DNA of 64,000 bases from NCBI RefSeq assembly GCF_900099975.1, contig NZ_FNEI01000001.1:434001-498000 (forward strand), in the 5' to 3' direction. Shown here piece by piece: positions 8,150 through 17,479 of this stretch (within the stretch, counting starts at the first letter, position 1; each line of letters begins with the position of its first letter). The translations under genes were made by a program, and so were the position numbers. Under the pieces are notes generated by a model that saw only the letters and a list, made by a program, of their open reading frames with translations, was not told where the DNA came from and did no database searches. Origin of the DNA: Arthrobacter cupressi (GTDB lineage Bacteria; Actinomycetota; Actinomycetes; Actinomycetales; Micrococcaceae).

Positions 8150-9693
8150 GGTTCCTCCTTCACGAGGGGTTCTTCCGTCATGGCCGGCCGCTCACCGTTG
8201 TGGCGGACAAAGAGCGACCTGGCCTGGGAAAAGAACAGCTTCAGATGCTTGCGGTGGAACAGGAACAATGCTGCGGCGCCGGCGATGATGAATGCCAGGA
8301 GCCCCGCGGCGGCGGTGGCCGGAGCCGACCAGCCGAGCACCCGAAGAGCCAAGTAGGCCGCAGCACCCCACAGCGAGGAATGAACCGCCGGCATCAGCAC
8401 GCCCAGCAGCTCGCGGACCCTGCGGCCGCTGAGGCGGGACTGGATGGCCAGCAGGACCGGGACGAGGAGGAAGCCGAAACCCACAAGGCCTACAGCGACC
8501 CCCAGCAGGCCGAACTGCAGGCCCACCACGATGCCGCCCACCTGGACCATCGCTGCCAGGACCTCGTAGCGGACGATCAGGCGGCCCTTGCCCAGCCCTT
8601 TCATCAGGGACGGCGTGATGTAGAAGAGGGTTTCGCGGATGCCGCCGATTGCCAGCACCGTGACGATCGGGGCAGCCGGCGCCCACGCGTCGCCCAGGAC
8701 CACATGCACCAGTTCCGGGGCCGCGCAGGCCACATAGGCCATTGGCGGGGCAGCAAGCATGGCCACAACCCTCGAAGCGGACAAGAGGTGCCCGGCAACC
8801 ATCGCCGTGTCCCCGGCGGCCCGGGAGAACGCGGGGAACATGATCCGGTTGACGGTCTGCCCCACCAACTGCACCGGCACCACCATGATCCGGTAGGCCA
8901 TGCTGTAGAGCGAGAGCGGGAGCACCCCCAGGAAGCGGCCCACCAGGATGTTGTCCACATTGCGCGAAAAGTAGGCGAGGAAGTCCGTGAAGAAGACGCT
9001 CATGCTGAAGGCCAGCAGCGGCCGTACTTCGCCGAGGTGGAAGTTGGGCCCCGGACCGCGCGATGCCAGGAGCAGCAGCAGGGCCGTGAGCAGGTCCGTG
9101 GTGATGACCTGGTAGGCGAGCGCGAAGTAACCGGCGCCCAGCAGGGCGGCGGTGATTCCCGCCGTCGCGCCCGCTGCCGCGGCGATGATGTCCGCGCGCG
9201 CCACCTGGCGCAGCAGGAGCTCCCGGGACAGCATGGCCCGCGGCGTGATGGCCAGGCCCTTGAGCGGAATGGCGGCGGCCAGTGGCAGGAGCAGGGCTGT
9301 CACGCCGGGGGCGTGGAAAAAGCTTCCCGCCCACGGCGCCAGGACGACAGTGACGGCGCCGATCAGGACGGCGAACATCAGGTTCACGGTGGCGGTGGCG
9401 CCGGCCGCGCGGCGGCTGACTTCGGGGCGCTGGATCAGGGCCGAGGAAAGGCCCTGGTCCAGGAAAAGGGCGGCGAACGTGGTGTAGACGGTGGCGGCGG
9501 AAATGATGCCGTAGCTTTCCGGGCCCAGCAGCCGGGCCAGGACCACAGCGCACAACATCTGGAAGCCCTGCCTCGCGAGCACGGCCGAAAGGCTCCACCG
9601 CACGCCGCTGACCGCGGTCCGTCCCGAGAACGCCGGGGTTCCGCCCTCCGGGGGGCCGGGCGCGGGGACCTTGGCGGCGGGACGGCGGTGCAC
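8146..9693 (-). CDS. Wzx-type polysaccharide flippase (MOP superfamily)
   Basis: 515 residues, GTG start at 9693, six bases downstream of the GT4 stop. After a short polar N-terminus the protein is almost entirely hydrophobic, with 12-14 predicted membrane helices, and matches the polysaccharide-transporter (MATE/MOP) pattern. One segment is ARLLGPESYGIISAATVY, typical of the first helices of O-antigen/teichoic-acid flippases. It would move undecaprenyl-linked repeat units across the membrane for the polymerase encoded at 12625. A terminal ATGA overlap couples it to the GT2 gene. Confidence 0.88.
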   Translation of the reverse strand: MHRRPAAKVPAPGPPEGGTPAFSGRTAVSGVRWSLSAVLARQGFQMLCAVVLARLLGPESYGIISAATVYTTFAALFLDQGLSSALIQRPEVSRRAAGATATVNLMFAVLIGAVTVVLAPWAGSFFHAPGVTALLLPLAAAIPLKGLAITPRAMLSRELLLRQVARADIIAAAAGATAGITAALLGAGYFALAYQVITTDLLTALLLLLASRGPGPNFHLGEVRPLLAFSMSVFFTDFLAYFSRNVDNILVGRFLGVLPLSLYSMAYRIMVVPVQLVGQTVNRIMFPAFSRAAGDTAMVAGHLLSASRVVAMLAAPPMAYVACAAPELVHVVLGDAWAPAAPIVTVLAIGGIRETLFYITPSLMKGLGKGRLIVRYEVLAAMVQVGGIVVGLQFGLLGVAVGLVGFGFLLVPVLLAIQSRLSGRRVRELLGVLMPAVHSSLWGAAAYLALRVLGWSAPATAAAGLLAFIIAGAAALFLFHRKHLKLFFSQARSLFVRHNGERPAMTEEPLVKEEP

Positions 9694-9699
9694 GGCGGT

Positions 9700-10869
9700 T
9701 CAGGCCTTCCCGCTCCGGACGCCGACGGCGGCAGCCACCTGCCGGGCCATGTTGTCTCCGTAGCCTTCCGGACTGTGCCGTTCCCGGGCCAGTTGCGCGT
9801 CGGCAAGTGCCCGTTTGCGGTAGTGCGGCCAGCCGGCGTGCACCGCGGAGAGGGCGTCGGCCAGGGCAGTGGCTTCTCCGGGATCGACGAACTGCACTGA
9901 GCTGTACCCGCCGGCCGCCTCACGCAGACCCGAGGTGTTGCTGGCTACCACCGGCCGGGCCGCGAGCAGGGCCTCGACTGCCGTGTTGCCGAACGGCTCA
10001 TCCAGCCGTGAGGGCACCACCGCGACGTCGGCCGCGGCCAGGAACGGCCAAACCGTGTCCTGGAAACCGTGGAAGGTGACGAAGTCCGCAGCCCCGCTCC
10101 GCGCCACCTGCTCCCGCAGTTGGTCCTCGTAGCTTTCATTGCCGGGGAACACGGCGCCCACCAGGGAGAGCGTGGCCGGGACGCCCCGGTCGCGGAGCCG
10201 CAGCACGGCGTCGATCGCCACGTCCACACCCTTGCGGTGCGACAGGCGCCCCAGGTACACCACCCGCAGGCCGCCCTCGAGCCCCTCCCTGGCCGGCACC
10301 ACCGCGTCCGGACCCGGCACCCCGTTGTAGACCACCGTGGCCCGGCCCCGCAGCCGGGGGAGGGACGCGGCGAGGGTGTCGGCGCTGAAACTGCTGTTGG
10401 TGACGATGTCCGTGGAAAGAAGCAGGGGCAGCGCCAGGGCGGCCCGCAGCGGGCGGGGCGCGCTGGACTCGGCTTCGTGGACGTGGGTGAGGACCGGGAT
10501 CCTGAGCAGCCGGGCCAGGACGGTCCACAGCGGCACGGTGATGGTGTTGGCGAGCACCAGGTCGGGGCGGCTGCCGCGCAGCAGGGCGACTCCGGCAAGG
10601 CCGCCGCGCACGGCGGCCACGGCAAGCTTGAGTACCCCCGCGGGGGAGAGGAAGCTCTTGCGGAGCACCGGCGTCGGGCAGAACACGACGTTGACGCCGC
10701 GTGCCCGCAAACCTGCCACCAGCGGTCCCGGGGCGGGAACGGTCACCAGCACCCTGGCGCCATGGCGCAGCAGGCCGTCGACCGTTTCCAGCAGGACACG
10801 GTCCGAGCCGTAGAGATCGGCGCTCGGATGGGCCACCAAAACCGAAGGCCGGGGTTGGGAAGTGCGCAC
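9700..10869 (-). CDS. Glycosyltransferase family 4
   Basis: 389 residues from GTG at 10869, chosen because AGGAG lies just upstream and the protein then begins at the conserved first strand (RPSVLVAHPSADLYGSDR); a longer frame to 10959 adds unconserved sequence. GT-B fold: N-terminal acceptor domain, then GRLSHRKGVDVAIDA and the EX7E signature in EPFGNTAVEALLAARPVVAS that binds the nucleotide sugar. First gene of the minus-strand GT4-Wzx-GT2 unit and divergent from the chain-length/polymerase unit. Probably adds one sugar to the repeat unit at the cytoplasmic membrane face. Confidence 0.9.
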   Translation of the reverse strand: MRTSQPRPSVLVAHPSADLYGSDRVLLETVDGLLRHGARVLVTVPAPGPLVAGLRARGVNVVFCPTPVLRKSFLSPAGVLKLAVAAVRGGLAGVALLRGSRPDLVLANTITVPLWTVLARLLRIPVLTHVHEAESSAPRPLRAALALPLLLSTDIVTNSSFSADTLAASLPRLRGRATVVYNGVPGPDAVVPAREGLEGGLRVVYLGRLSHRKGVDVAIDAVLRLRDRGVPATLSLVGAVFPGNESYEDQLREQVARSGAADFVTFHGFQDTVWPFLAAADVAVVPSRLDEPFGNTAVEALLAARPVVASNTSGLREAAGGYSSVQFVDPGEATALADALSAVHAGWPHYRKRALADAQLARERHSPEGYGDNMARQVAAAVGVRSGKA

Positions 10870-11013
10870 GTTTCTCCTGTCCGCACGGGCCGCCCGTGGT
10901 AGCAGAAGCTTAGGACCGCCGGTAAGGCTTTGACCAGCACTTCGGGGCCCCTGGGGCACTCCCGGGAAAGGCCCGCCTCGGAATGCTTCCGCAGCGGCCC
11001 CGGGCGTTCAATA

Positions 11014-12615
11014 ATGGTGCAACAAACAAGGCAAACGGGACCGGGCCAACGAGCGGAACAGCCCCGGACGCCATCTGGGGGCGGCTCTTTGGAACTGTCA
11101 GAGTATCTCCGCGCAATAGTGCGCGGATGGTGGATCGTGCTGGTGTGCGCGGTGGCCGGACTGGGGGCTGCCGCGATCGTCACCGAGAACATGCAACCCC
11201 AGTACCAAAGCACGGTCCGCTTCCTCGTGGTGTCCCCGCCCGCCACCGGCCAGTCGGCCCTGCAATCGGACGAACTCTCCCGCGGCCGTATCGCCACGTA
11301 CGCCGCCCTGGTCAAGAACGACCTCTTCGTGGAGCGGATCCTGAGGGACAGCGGCGTCCCGGTCGACGGCGCGCAGGCCCTGGACGCCATCAGCGCCTCC
11401 GGCGACCGTGACACCCTGCTGCTCACCGTCGTCGTGACCATGCCGGACGCCAGCGACGCCGTTGCCGCGGCGTCGGCCATCGCCAAGAACTTCGGGCCCG
11501 CGGTCAACGAACTGGAGGAGGGACGCAGACCGGAAGGCTCGTCCCAGACCGTCCTGACAGTGGTGTCCGGCCCCACTCCGGAAGACGCCCCGGTGGCGCC
11601 GCGGGTGGGCCTGAACCTGGGGCTCGGCCTGTTGCTGGGCGTGGCGCTGGGGATCGGCATCGCCGTCGGCCGCCGGCTGATGGACCACTCCCTGCGGACC
11701 CCCGAGCAGGTGGAGGCCGCAACGGGCCTGCCGCTGCTGGCCCGTATCCCGCACGCTTCGGCCGCCCGCAGCTTCGAGAAGCTGCTGCAGCGCCGGTCCG
11801 ATTCCCTGGTGGATGAGGCGGGGCGCAGGCTCCGCACCAACGTGGACCACCTGTCCCAGTCCCAGCACCTGCATTCGGTGACCGTCACGTCCGCCACGGC
11901 TGGTGAGGGAAAGACGACGGCGGCCCTGCTGCTCGCGAAGGCCTGGGCGGAGTCCGGCCACACCGTGCTGCTGCTGGAGGCGGATCTCCGGCACCCGGAG
12001 CTCGCGCTTGAACTGGGCCTGGCGAAGACCACCGGCCTGTCGAATGTGCTGTCCGGGCAACTGCCGCTGGACAAGGTGATCCAGCGGACAGCCTTCGAAG
12101 GCCTCCACACCATCGGCGCGGGCACCGTTCCCTTGCAACCCACCGAACTGCTGAGCAGCAAGCAGACGCCGCTGGTGCTGGCGGCGCTGAAGGAACGGTA
12201 CAGCCGGATCGTCGTGGACGCCACGGCCCTGCAGCCCCTGAGCGACGGCGCCCTGATGGGCTCGCTCACCGACGGCGTGGTGGTGGTAGTGCGCCACGAA
12301 AGGGTCACACGGCAGATGCTGGCCCTCGCCCTCGACAACCTCCGCGCAGTGGACAGCCGTATCCTCGGCGTGGCCCTGAACGCCCTGCCTGACCGTTTCG
12401 CCGAAGCCCACCGGCGCGGGGCACCGCGCACCCGCCGCGCCCACCGCGCAGAAACGGTCGATCCGGGCCGGGTGCGCGGCTGGCCGGAACCCGGGGAGGC
12501 GGCCCGTCACGACGACGGCGGCTCCGGGCCCGGGCGCGAGAAGGACCGGGGTTCCGGCGGCTCGGCCGCCGACGACCCCGATGGCGCGGCCCTGCCGCCA
12601 CCGCGGCGCGGATAG
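11014..12615 (+). CDS. Wzz chain-length determinant fused to BY-kinase-like ATPase
   Basis: About 533 residues from ATG 11014; the start is uncertain (TTG 10930 or TTG 11089 are alternatives). Wzz domain: cytoplasmic LSEYLRAIVRGWW, first membrane helix near 40-57, periplasmic-side loop, second helix near 190-215. The C-terminal ATPase has Walker A (TAGEGKTTAALLLAK), a Walker A' variant (LLLEADLRHP, with Glu for the usual first Asp) and a Walker B-like IVVDATAL. Such proteins control polymer length and export. The last ~65 residues are charged and Gly/Pro-rich and contain no tyrosine, so the usual autophosphorylated Tyr cluster is absent. The polymerase follows 9 bases later. Confidence 0.85.
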   Translation: MVQQTRQTGPGQRAEQPRTPSGGGSLELSEYLRAIVRGWWIVLVCAVAGLGAAAIVTENMQPQYQSTVRFLVVSPPATGQSALQSDELSRGRIATYAALVKNDLFVERILRDSGVPVDGAQALDAISASGDRDTLLLTVVVTMPDASDAVAAASAIAKNFGPAVNELEEGRRPEGSSQTVLTVVSGPTPEDAPVAPRVGLNLGLGLLLGVALGIGIAVGRRLMDHSLRTPEQVEAATGLPLLARIPHASAARSFEKLLQRRSDSLVDEAGRRLRTNVDHLSQSQHLHSVTVTSATAGEGKTTAALLLAKAWAESGHTVLLLEADLRHPELALELGLAKTTGLSNVLSGQLPLDKVIQRTAFEGLHTIGAGTVPLQPTELLSSKQTPLVLAALKERYSRIVVDATALQPLSDGALMGSLTDGVVVVVRHERVTRQMLALALDNLRAVDSRILGVALNALPDRFAEAHRRGAPRTRRAHRAETVDPGRVRGWPEPGEAARHDDGGSGPGREKDRGSGGSAADDPDGAALPPPRRG

Positions 12616-12624
12616 CGGTGCGCC

Positions 12625-13962
12625 ATGTTCAGGCTGGTCCTGTGGATCGCATGTTGCTTCGGCTTTGCGTGGTTGTTCCGCCGGCGGATCCGCTGGGCCT
12701 TCGCCGGGATCCTGGGCGTCTGGATGCTGGTGCCCACCGTCGGCAGCCCGCTGATCACCGGAGTGGACAGTGGCGCCCTGTCCATGCACGCCGCGAGCTG
12801 GCTGATCTTCGCGGTCTTCACGGTCCGGCTGCTCCACGACCCCGTGTCGCTGCGGCGGGTGCTGGGCCGCGAGTTCTTCTTCTTCATGGTGCTGGCGCTG
12901 GTGGTGCTGGCCGCCTTCCTGGCGTCACGAAGCTCGCCGGACGGCGGCGGCATGGTGCTCCTCGTCGACCAGATCCTGGCCCCGGTCCTGTTCTTCCTCA
13001 TCCTCCTTTCCGCGGCCCTCGACGACCCTGACCTGGTCACGGCGCTGCGGACCATGCTGCTGACCCTGGTGGCCGTGACCTGCGTCATCGCCCTGATCCA
13101 GTGGCTGACCCACAGTGTGCTCTTCTATGAGGAGGGCTTCCTTACCCAGTACTGGTTCAACCCGGAAACCGACCGCTGGATGGGCACGCTCGACCAGCCC
13201 CTGGCGTTGTCCCTGGCCATCTGCGTCGCCGCGCCCCTGGTTGCCGGCCTGAAACACAATTTGCTCCAGGCCCTGTTGCTCCTGCTGATGATCACCGGCG
13301 TGCTGGTCACCCAGTCCAGGGTGGGCCTGTTCGTGGTGGGCTTCTCCGTGGTGGCCGTGGTGCTCTTCGCCAAGCGCCGCGTGTGGGTGAGGATCGTCTT
13401 CCTCGTGGTGCTCTCGGTGGCCACCTGGTTCATCGTCCAATCGCCGCTGGTGGCCGGCGTTGCCGAACGGCTCGAGGACGACACGGGATCGGCCGAGGCC
13501 CGCGCCCGGGCCTTGGAATACTTCGTGGCCCACTGGTCCGACTACTTCATCGCGGGCCAGGGGATCGGCGCGAGCTACAAGGTGGCGGTGCAGGGCGGCC
13601 TGCAGACCAGCTTCGAAAACCCGCTGGTGATGTACAGCATCGATTTCGGCATCCTGTTTGCCTTGCTGTACTTCGGCGCCATGGCCTACCTGGTCCTGAA
13701 GCACGCGCCCAGGCACCACTTCCGCGGCCTTACCCTGGCCGGACTCCTGGCCGTCGTGGTGCCCCAGACCTACAGCTCCCTGGCGACCCGTTCCGCCGCG
13801 GCCATCCTGATCTGGACCGTGTTCGCCATGCTCGTCATGGCCGGCGATGAAGTCGTGCGGCAAGGACAGCTGCTGAGGGAGGCACAACGGTACCCGGAGC
13901 TGCCGGCCGCACCGTACGAAGGCGCTGTCCGCGAAAGGGACCAGGCAGGGAGGCGTCCGTGA
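12625..13962 (+). CDS. Wzy/O-antigen-ligase-like polysaccharide polymerase
   Basis: 445 residues with 10-12 predicted membrane helices and a large extracellular loop that includes the O-antigen ligase/polymerase signature region (TQSRVGLFVVGFSVVAVVL, and later FIAGQGIGASYKV). This family polymerises lipid-linked repeat units on the outer face of the membrane. The GTGA at the end overlaps the next start by 4 bp, coupling it to the glycerophosphodiesterase gene. Assignment as polymerase rather than ligase is inferred from the Wzx and Wzz neighbours. Confidence 0.82.
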   Translation: MFRLVLWIACCFGFAWLFRRRIRWAFAGILGVWMLVPTVGSPLITGVDSGALSMHAASWLIFAVFTVRLLHDPVSLRRVLGREFFFFMVLALVVLAAFLASRSSPDGGGMVLLVDQILAPVLFFLILLSAALDDPDLVTALRTMLLTLVAVTCVIALIQWLTHSVLFYEEGFLTQYWFNPETDRWMGTLDQPLALSLAICVAAPLVAGLKHNLLQALLLLLMITGVLVTQSRVGLFVVGFSVVAVVLFAKRRVWVRIVFLVVLSVATWFIVQSPLVAGVAERLEDDTGSAEARARALEYFVAHWSDYFIAGQGIGASYKVAVQGGLQTSFENPLVMYSIDFGILFALLYFGAMAYLVLKHAPRHHFRGLTLAGLLAVVVPQTYSSLATRSAAAILIWTVFAMLVMAGDEVVRQGQLLREAQRYPELPAAPYEGAVRERDQAGRRP

Positions 13963-15536
13963 ACAGCGGTGCCTGGGGGGCCGCCGTCGGGCGCCGCCGC
14001 TTCCTGGCGCTCGCGGCACAGGGCGCAGTGGCGGCAGGCAGCGCCCTGGCCGTAGGAAGCACGCTCGCAGGCTGCGCGGGCTGCCCGCAGGCCGCAGGGA
14101 CAGGCACCGCGGTACCCACGCTGGCCCCGGTCCCGGACGTCCCGCTCCAGCCGGCCGGGCCGTACAGCATCGGGAACCTGCTCTCGACGAAAAACTTCTA
14201 CATCGCCCACCGGGGTTCGGGCGACAACTGGCCCGAACACACCATGCTGGCCTACTCGCAGTCCGTGGCCCTGGGGCTGAAGGCGATCGAAGTGTCGGTG
14301 TGGGCCAGTTCGGATGGCGTGCTGCTGTGCCACCACGACGCTTCCACACTGCGTACCACCGGCCACGACTTCCAGATCCCCGCCACCCCGTACGCGGCCC
14401 TGGCCCAGCTGAGGGTGGACGCCCGCGCCTGGCTGGGACCGGCTACTGCGCAGGAACCGATTCCCCGGCTGCGGGACGTCCTGGACGCCTTCGCCCGCAG
14501 CCACGTGATCTTCCTCGAGGACAAGGGCGGCACCAACGCCGATGCGATCATCACGATGTTGCAGGACTACCCGGACAGCCGGGACCACATCGTGTGGAAG
14601 CAGCCGGCCATGTCCCCGGGTCACCTCTACGCCCGGCAGCGCGGCTACACCACCTGGGGGTACTTCACGAGCAAGGAACTGGACCGGGCCGCGGACTTCC
14701 AGGACCGGGTGGACCTGTTGGGCGTTCCCACCCTGGCCGCGGAAGCGCCGATCCGGCAACTGGTGGCCTTGGGGAAGCCGGTGATCGCCTGGGAGGTGCA
14801 CCGCAGGTGGGAGCGGGACCGGCTGCAGCGGCTGGGCGTGCGCGGCATGATGTGCTCCAACGTGCCCTACGTGCTGCAGCGGCTCGCGCCCGCCTCAACC
14901 GACAGCCTGGGCCAGGGCAGCCGCGCCGCCGGGGACCTGCCCTGGAAAACGGACAGCGACTGGGCCGAGCAGCCGGCCTTCGTGGACGATGCGCTGCGTT
15001 TCGGCGGTGCCGCCGGTTCCTACACCGTGGGGTCCATGGCACCGCTGGCCGCGCCCGGCTGGCGGCTCGACGTCGAACTGCGCTGGCCGGACGGCGGAGG
15101 AACCGGCGGGCAGCGGGCCGGAATCGCCTTCGCTCTTGGCGACGATTCCCCGGTGCTCCCCGTCACCAACGGCGCGGCGCCGGCGGCCACCCAGGGCGGA
15201 TACCGGCTGGAGATCGGAGCGGACGGCTCCCTGGAACTCGGCCGGACCGACAAAGGCCAGGTGCAGCCCGTGTCCCTGGCCTCGGCGGCCGGCGGAGCCG
15301 GGAGCGGGCAGTGGCTCCGGGTCCGCGTGGAAATGGCACCGGTGGGTATCCGCGCCAGCGCATCGGCCGACGGCGGACGGACCTGGAGCGTGCAAAGCAA
15401 CGACACCGCGTTCCGGGGCGGTTATTTCGCCCTGCTTTCGGGGACCGGTACGCCAGGGAACGACGGCGGAGCTGCCGTCGAGTTCCGCAACTTGGCCGTG
15501 ACGGCGCTCAGCGTCCAGGAGATGTGCCTTGTCTGA
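13959..15536 (+). CDS. Tat-dependent lipoprotein glycerophosphodiester phosphodiesterase
   Basis: 525 residues. The N-terminus carries both a twin-arginine motif (GRRRFLAL, 11-18) and a lipobox (STLAGC, Cys39), so export as a folded lipoprotein is predicted. The GDPD domain (about 70-320) keeps the catalytic set: HRG with His84, Glu93, Glu111 and His126 in LCHHD. A second, ConA-like beta-sandwich domain fills about 330-525. The family hydrolyses glycerophosphodiesters such as deacylated phospholipids or teichoic-acid units. Its place directly behind the polymerase, with a 4-bp overlap, suggests it acts on a glycerol-phosphate-bearing surface polymer. The GTG start is fixed by the overlap. Confidence 0.85.
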   Translation: MNSGAWGAAVGRRRFLALAAQGAVAAGSALAVGSTLAGCAGCPQAAGTGTAVPTLAPVPDVPLQPAGPYSIGNLLSTKNFYIAHRGSGDNWPEHTMLAYSQSVALGLKAIEVSVWASSDGVLLCHHDASTLRTTGHDFQIPATPYAALAQLRVDARAWLGPATAQEPIPRLRDVLDAFARSHVIFLEDKGGTNADAIITMLQDYPDSRDHIVWKQPAMSPGHLYARQRGYTTWGYFTSKELDRAADFQDRVDLLGVPTLAAEAPIRQLVALGKPVIAWEVHRRWERDRLQRLGVRGMMCSNVPYVLQRLAPASTDSLGQGSRAAGDLPWKTDSDWAEQPAFVDDALRFGGAAGSYTVGSMAPLAAPGWRLDVELRWPDGGGTGGQRAGIAFALGDDSPVLPVTNGAAPAATQGGYRLEIGADGSLELGRTDKGQVQPVSLASAAGGAGSGQWLRVRVEMAPVGIRASASADGGRTWSVQSNDTAFRGGYFALLSGTGTPGNDGGAAVEFRNLAVTALSVQEMCLV

Positions 15537-15569
15537 GTGAGGGGCGCCTTAGTGAGCGGCGCCTAAGTG
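15537..15569 (+). repeat. Two-copy 15-bp-period repeat after the GDPD gene
   Basis: GTGAGGGGCGCCTTAGTG (15537-15554) and GTGAGCGGCGCCTAAGTG (15552-15569) overlap by three bases, directly after the stop codon. CTTAG/CTAAG also give a short inverted repeat. Confidence 0.5.
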
Positions 15570-15693
15570 TCGCCGGGGCCGTGGGATAATTAGGATCAGT
15601 CAGTGTGACGTAATTTGCCCCTGTTTCCGGTAGAGCTGTTTTCCGGGACGCGGGCCGCGCCGCATGCCCTACCGGTCCACCCAGGAGTACGCC

Positions 15694-17001
15694 ATGGTTG
15701 CCATCCCCACACATCTGCTCCACTCGGCAGCAACCCTCGACAACGACGAGGTGCGGCGGATCCGCAATGACTTCCCGATCCTGCACCAGCAGGTCAATGG
15801 CCGGGACCTGGTCTACCTGGACTCCGGAGCCACCTCGCAGAACCCCTTGAGCGTCATCGAAGCCGAGCAGGAGTTCTACGAACAGCGCAACTCCGCCGTG
15901 CACCGCGGCGCGCACTACCTGGCAGTGGAAGCAACCGAATCTTTCGAAGCGGCCCGGGAAACGGTGGCCGCGTTCATCGGCGCCCGCAGCGACGAACTGG
16001 TGTGGACCTCCAACGCCACCGAGGCCCTGAACCTGCTCAGCTACTCCTTCCTCAACGCTTCGCTTCCCGGCGCCCCCGCGGAATCGGCGCCCTTCGCCCT
16101 TCGTGACGGCGACGAGATCGTGGTGACCGAGATGGAGCACCACGCCAACCTCATCCCGTGGCAGCAGCTGGCCATGCGCACCGGAGCCACCCTCCGCTAC
16201 ATCCCGGTGGACGACGCCGGTGCCCTGGACCTTGAAGAAGCCGCACGGATCATCGGCCCCCGTACCCGGGTGCTGGCCTTCACCCACGCCTCCAACGTGC
16301 TGGGCACCATCACCCCGGTGGCATCGCTGGTGGACCTGGCCCGCGCCCAGAACACCCTCGTGGTGCTGGACGCGTGCCAGTCCGCGCCGCACATGCCCCT
16401 GGACGTCAAGGCCCTGGACGTCGACTTCGCCGTGCTCTCCGGCCACAAGATGCTCGCGCCCACCGGCATCGGAGCCCTCTACGGCAAGGCCGCCCACCTG
16501 AACGCGATGCCGCCGTTCCTCACGGGCGGCTCCATGATCACCACGGTCACCATGGAAAAGGCCGCGTTCCTGCCCGCGCCGCAGCGCTTCGAAGCCGGCA
16601 CGCAGCGGATCTCCCAGGCCATCGCCCTTGCCTCGGCCGCGAACTACCTCACGGAAACCGGGATGGCCCGGATCCACGAGTGGGAAACGGTCCTCGGGCA
16701 GCGCTTGGTCAGCGGGCTCAGCGCCCTTCCCGGTATCCGGGTGCTCGGTCCGGCCGCCGGTGAGGAACGGATCGGCCTGGCTGCGTTCGACGTCGACGGT
16801 GTGCACGCCCACGACGTCGGGCAGTACCTTGACGACCGCGGCATCGCCGTCCGCGTCGGCCACCACTGCGCCCAGCCGCTGCACCGCCGGCTCGGGCTGA
16901 CCGCCACCACGCGCGCCAGCACCTACCTGTACAACACCACCGACGACGTCGACGCCCTCCTGGAAGCCGTTGCCGGCGTGCGCTCGTACTTCCGAGTTTG
17001 A
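15694..17001 (+). CDS. sufS: Cysteine desulfurase SufS
   Basis: 435 residues from ATG 15694, chosen over 15664 because AGGAG (15683-15687) sits six bases before it. Fold-type I aminotransferase (group II desulfurase): PLP lysine Lys252 in LSGHKMLAPTG, and the sulfur-accepting cysteine Cys392 in RVGHHCAQP, the short SufS-type active-site loop. It converts cysteine to alanine and passes persulfide sulfur to SufU, encoded 7 bases downstream. No SufBCD scaffold genes are nearby, so the pair either serves a distant scaffold or is a second copy. An AT-rich segment around 15587-15620 (GATAAT) is a plausible promoter. Confidence 0.93.
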   Translation: MVAIPTHLLHSAATLDNDEVRRIRNDFPILHQQVNGRDLVYLDSGATSQNPLSVIEAEQEFYEQRNSAVHRGAHYLAVEATESFEAARETVAAFIGARSDELVWTSNATEALNLLSYSFLNASLPGAPAESAPFALRDGDEIVVTEMEHHANLIPWQQLAMRTGATLRYIPVDDAGALDLEEAARIIGPRTRVLAFTHASNVLGTITPVASLVDLARAQNTLVVLDACQSAPHMPLDVKALDVDFAVLSGHKMLAPTGIGALYGKAAHLNAMPPFLTGGSMITTVTMEKAAFLPAPQRFEAGTQRISQAIALASAANYLTETGMARIHEWETVLGQRLVSGLSALPGIRVLGPAAGEERIGLAAFDVDGVHAHDVGQYLDDRGIAVRVGHHCAQPLHRRLGLTATTRASTYLYNTTDDVDALLEAVAGVRSYFRV

Positions 17002-17008
17002 GGAACCC

Positions 17009-17461
17009 ATGAGTCTTGACGCCCTCTACCAGCAGATCATCCTGGACCATTCGAAACTGCGCCACGGCGAAGGGCTCGCGTCCGAACCGGCGCCGGTGGG
17101 CGCCAGCTGCGGCGAATCACACCAGCTGAACCCCACCTGCGGGGACGAGATCACGGTGCGGCTCGCCGTCGTCGACGGCCGGATCAGCCAGCTCCGCTGG
17201 GACGGCGACGGCTGTTCCATTTCCATGGCCTCGGCCTCGGTGCTCACGGATCTCGCCGAGGGCATCGACACGGAGGAACTCCGCCAGCTGATCGAGACGT
17301 TCCGGGAAATGCTGCGCTCCCGCGGCACCATCACGGCCGACCCGGAAGTCCTGGGGGACGCCGCCGCGTTCGAAGGAGTGGCGCGCTATGTGGCCCGGGT
17401 CAAGTGCGCCATGTTGTCGTGGGTGGCCGCCGAGGACGCGCTGGGCCAGGCGACCGCCTAG
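17009..17461 (+). CDS. sufU: Fe-S assembly sulfurtransferase SufU
   Basis: 150 residues from ATG 17009, with GAGGAA seven bases upstream in the end of sufS. SufU signature: zinc ligands Cys44 and Asp46 (NPTCGDE), Cys69 (GDGCSIS) and Cys133 (VKCAMLSW), in the spacing of the zinc-dependent SufU branch rather than scaffold-type IscU. It accepts persulfide from SufS and relays it to the assembly scaffold in the cytoplasm. Convergent with ugd, whose stop lies 18 bases away. Confidence 0.92.
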   Translation: MSLDALYQQIILDHSKLRHGEGLASEPAPVGASCGESHQLNPTCGDEITVRLAVVDGRISQLRWDGDGCSISMASASVLTDLAEGIDTEELRQLIETFREMLRSRGTITADPEVLGDAAAFEGVARYVARVKCAMLSWVAAEDALGQATA

Positions 17462-17479
17462 TTCCTTGCAGGCGCTTCC

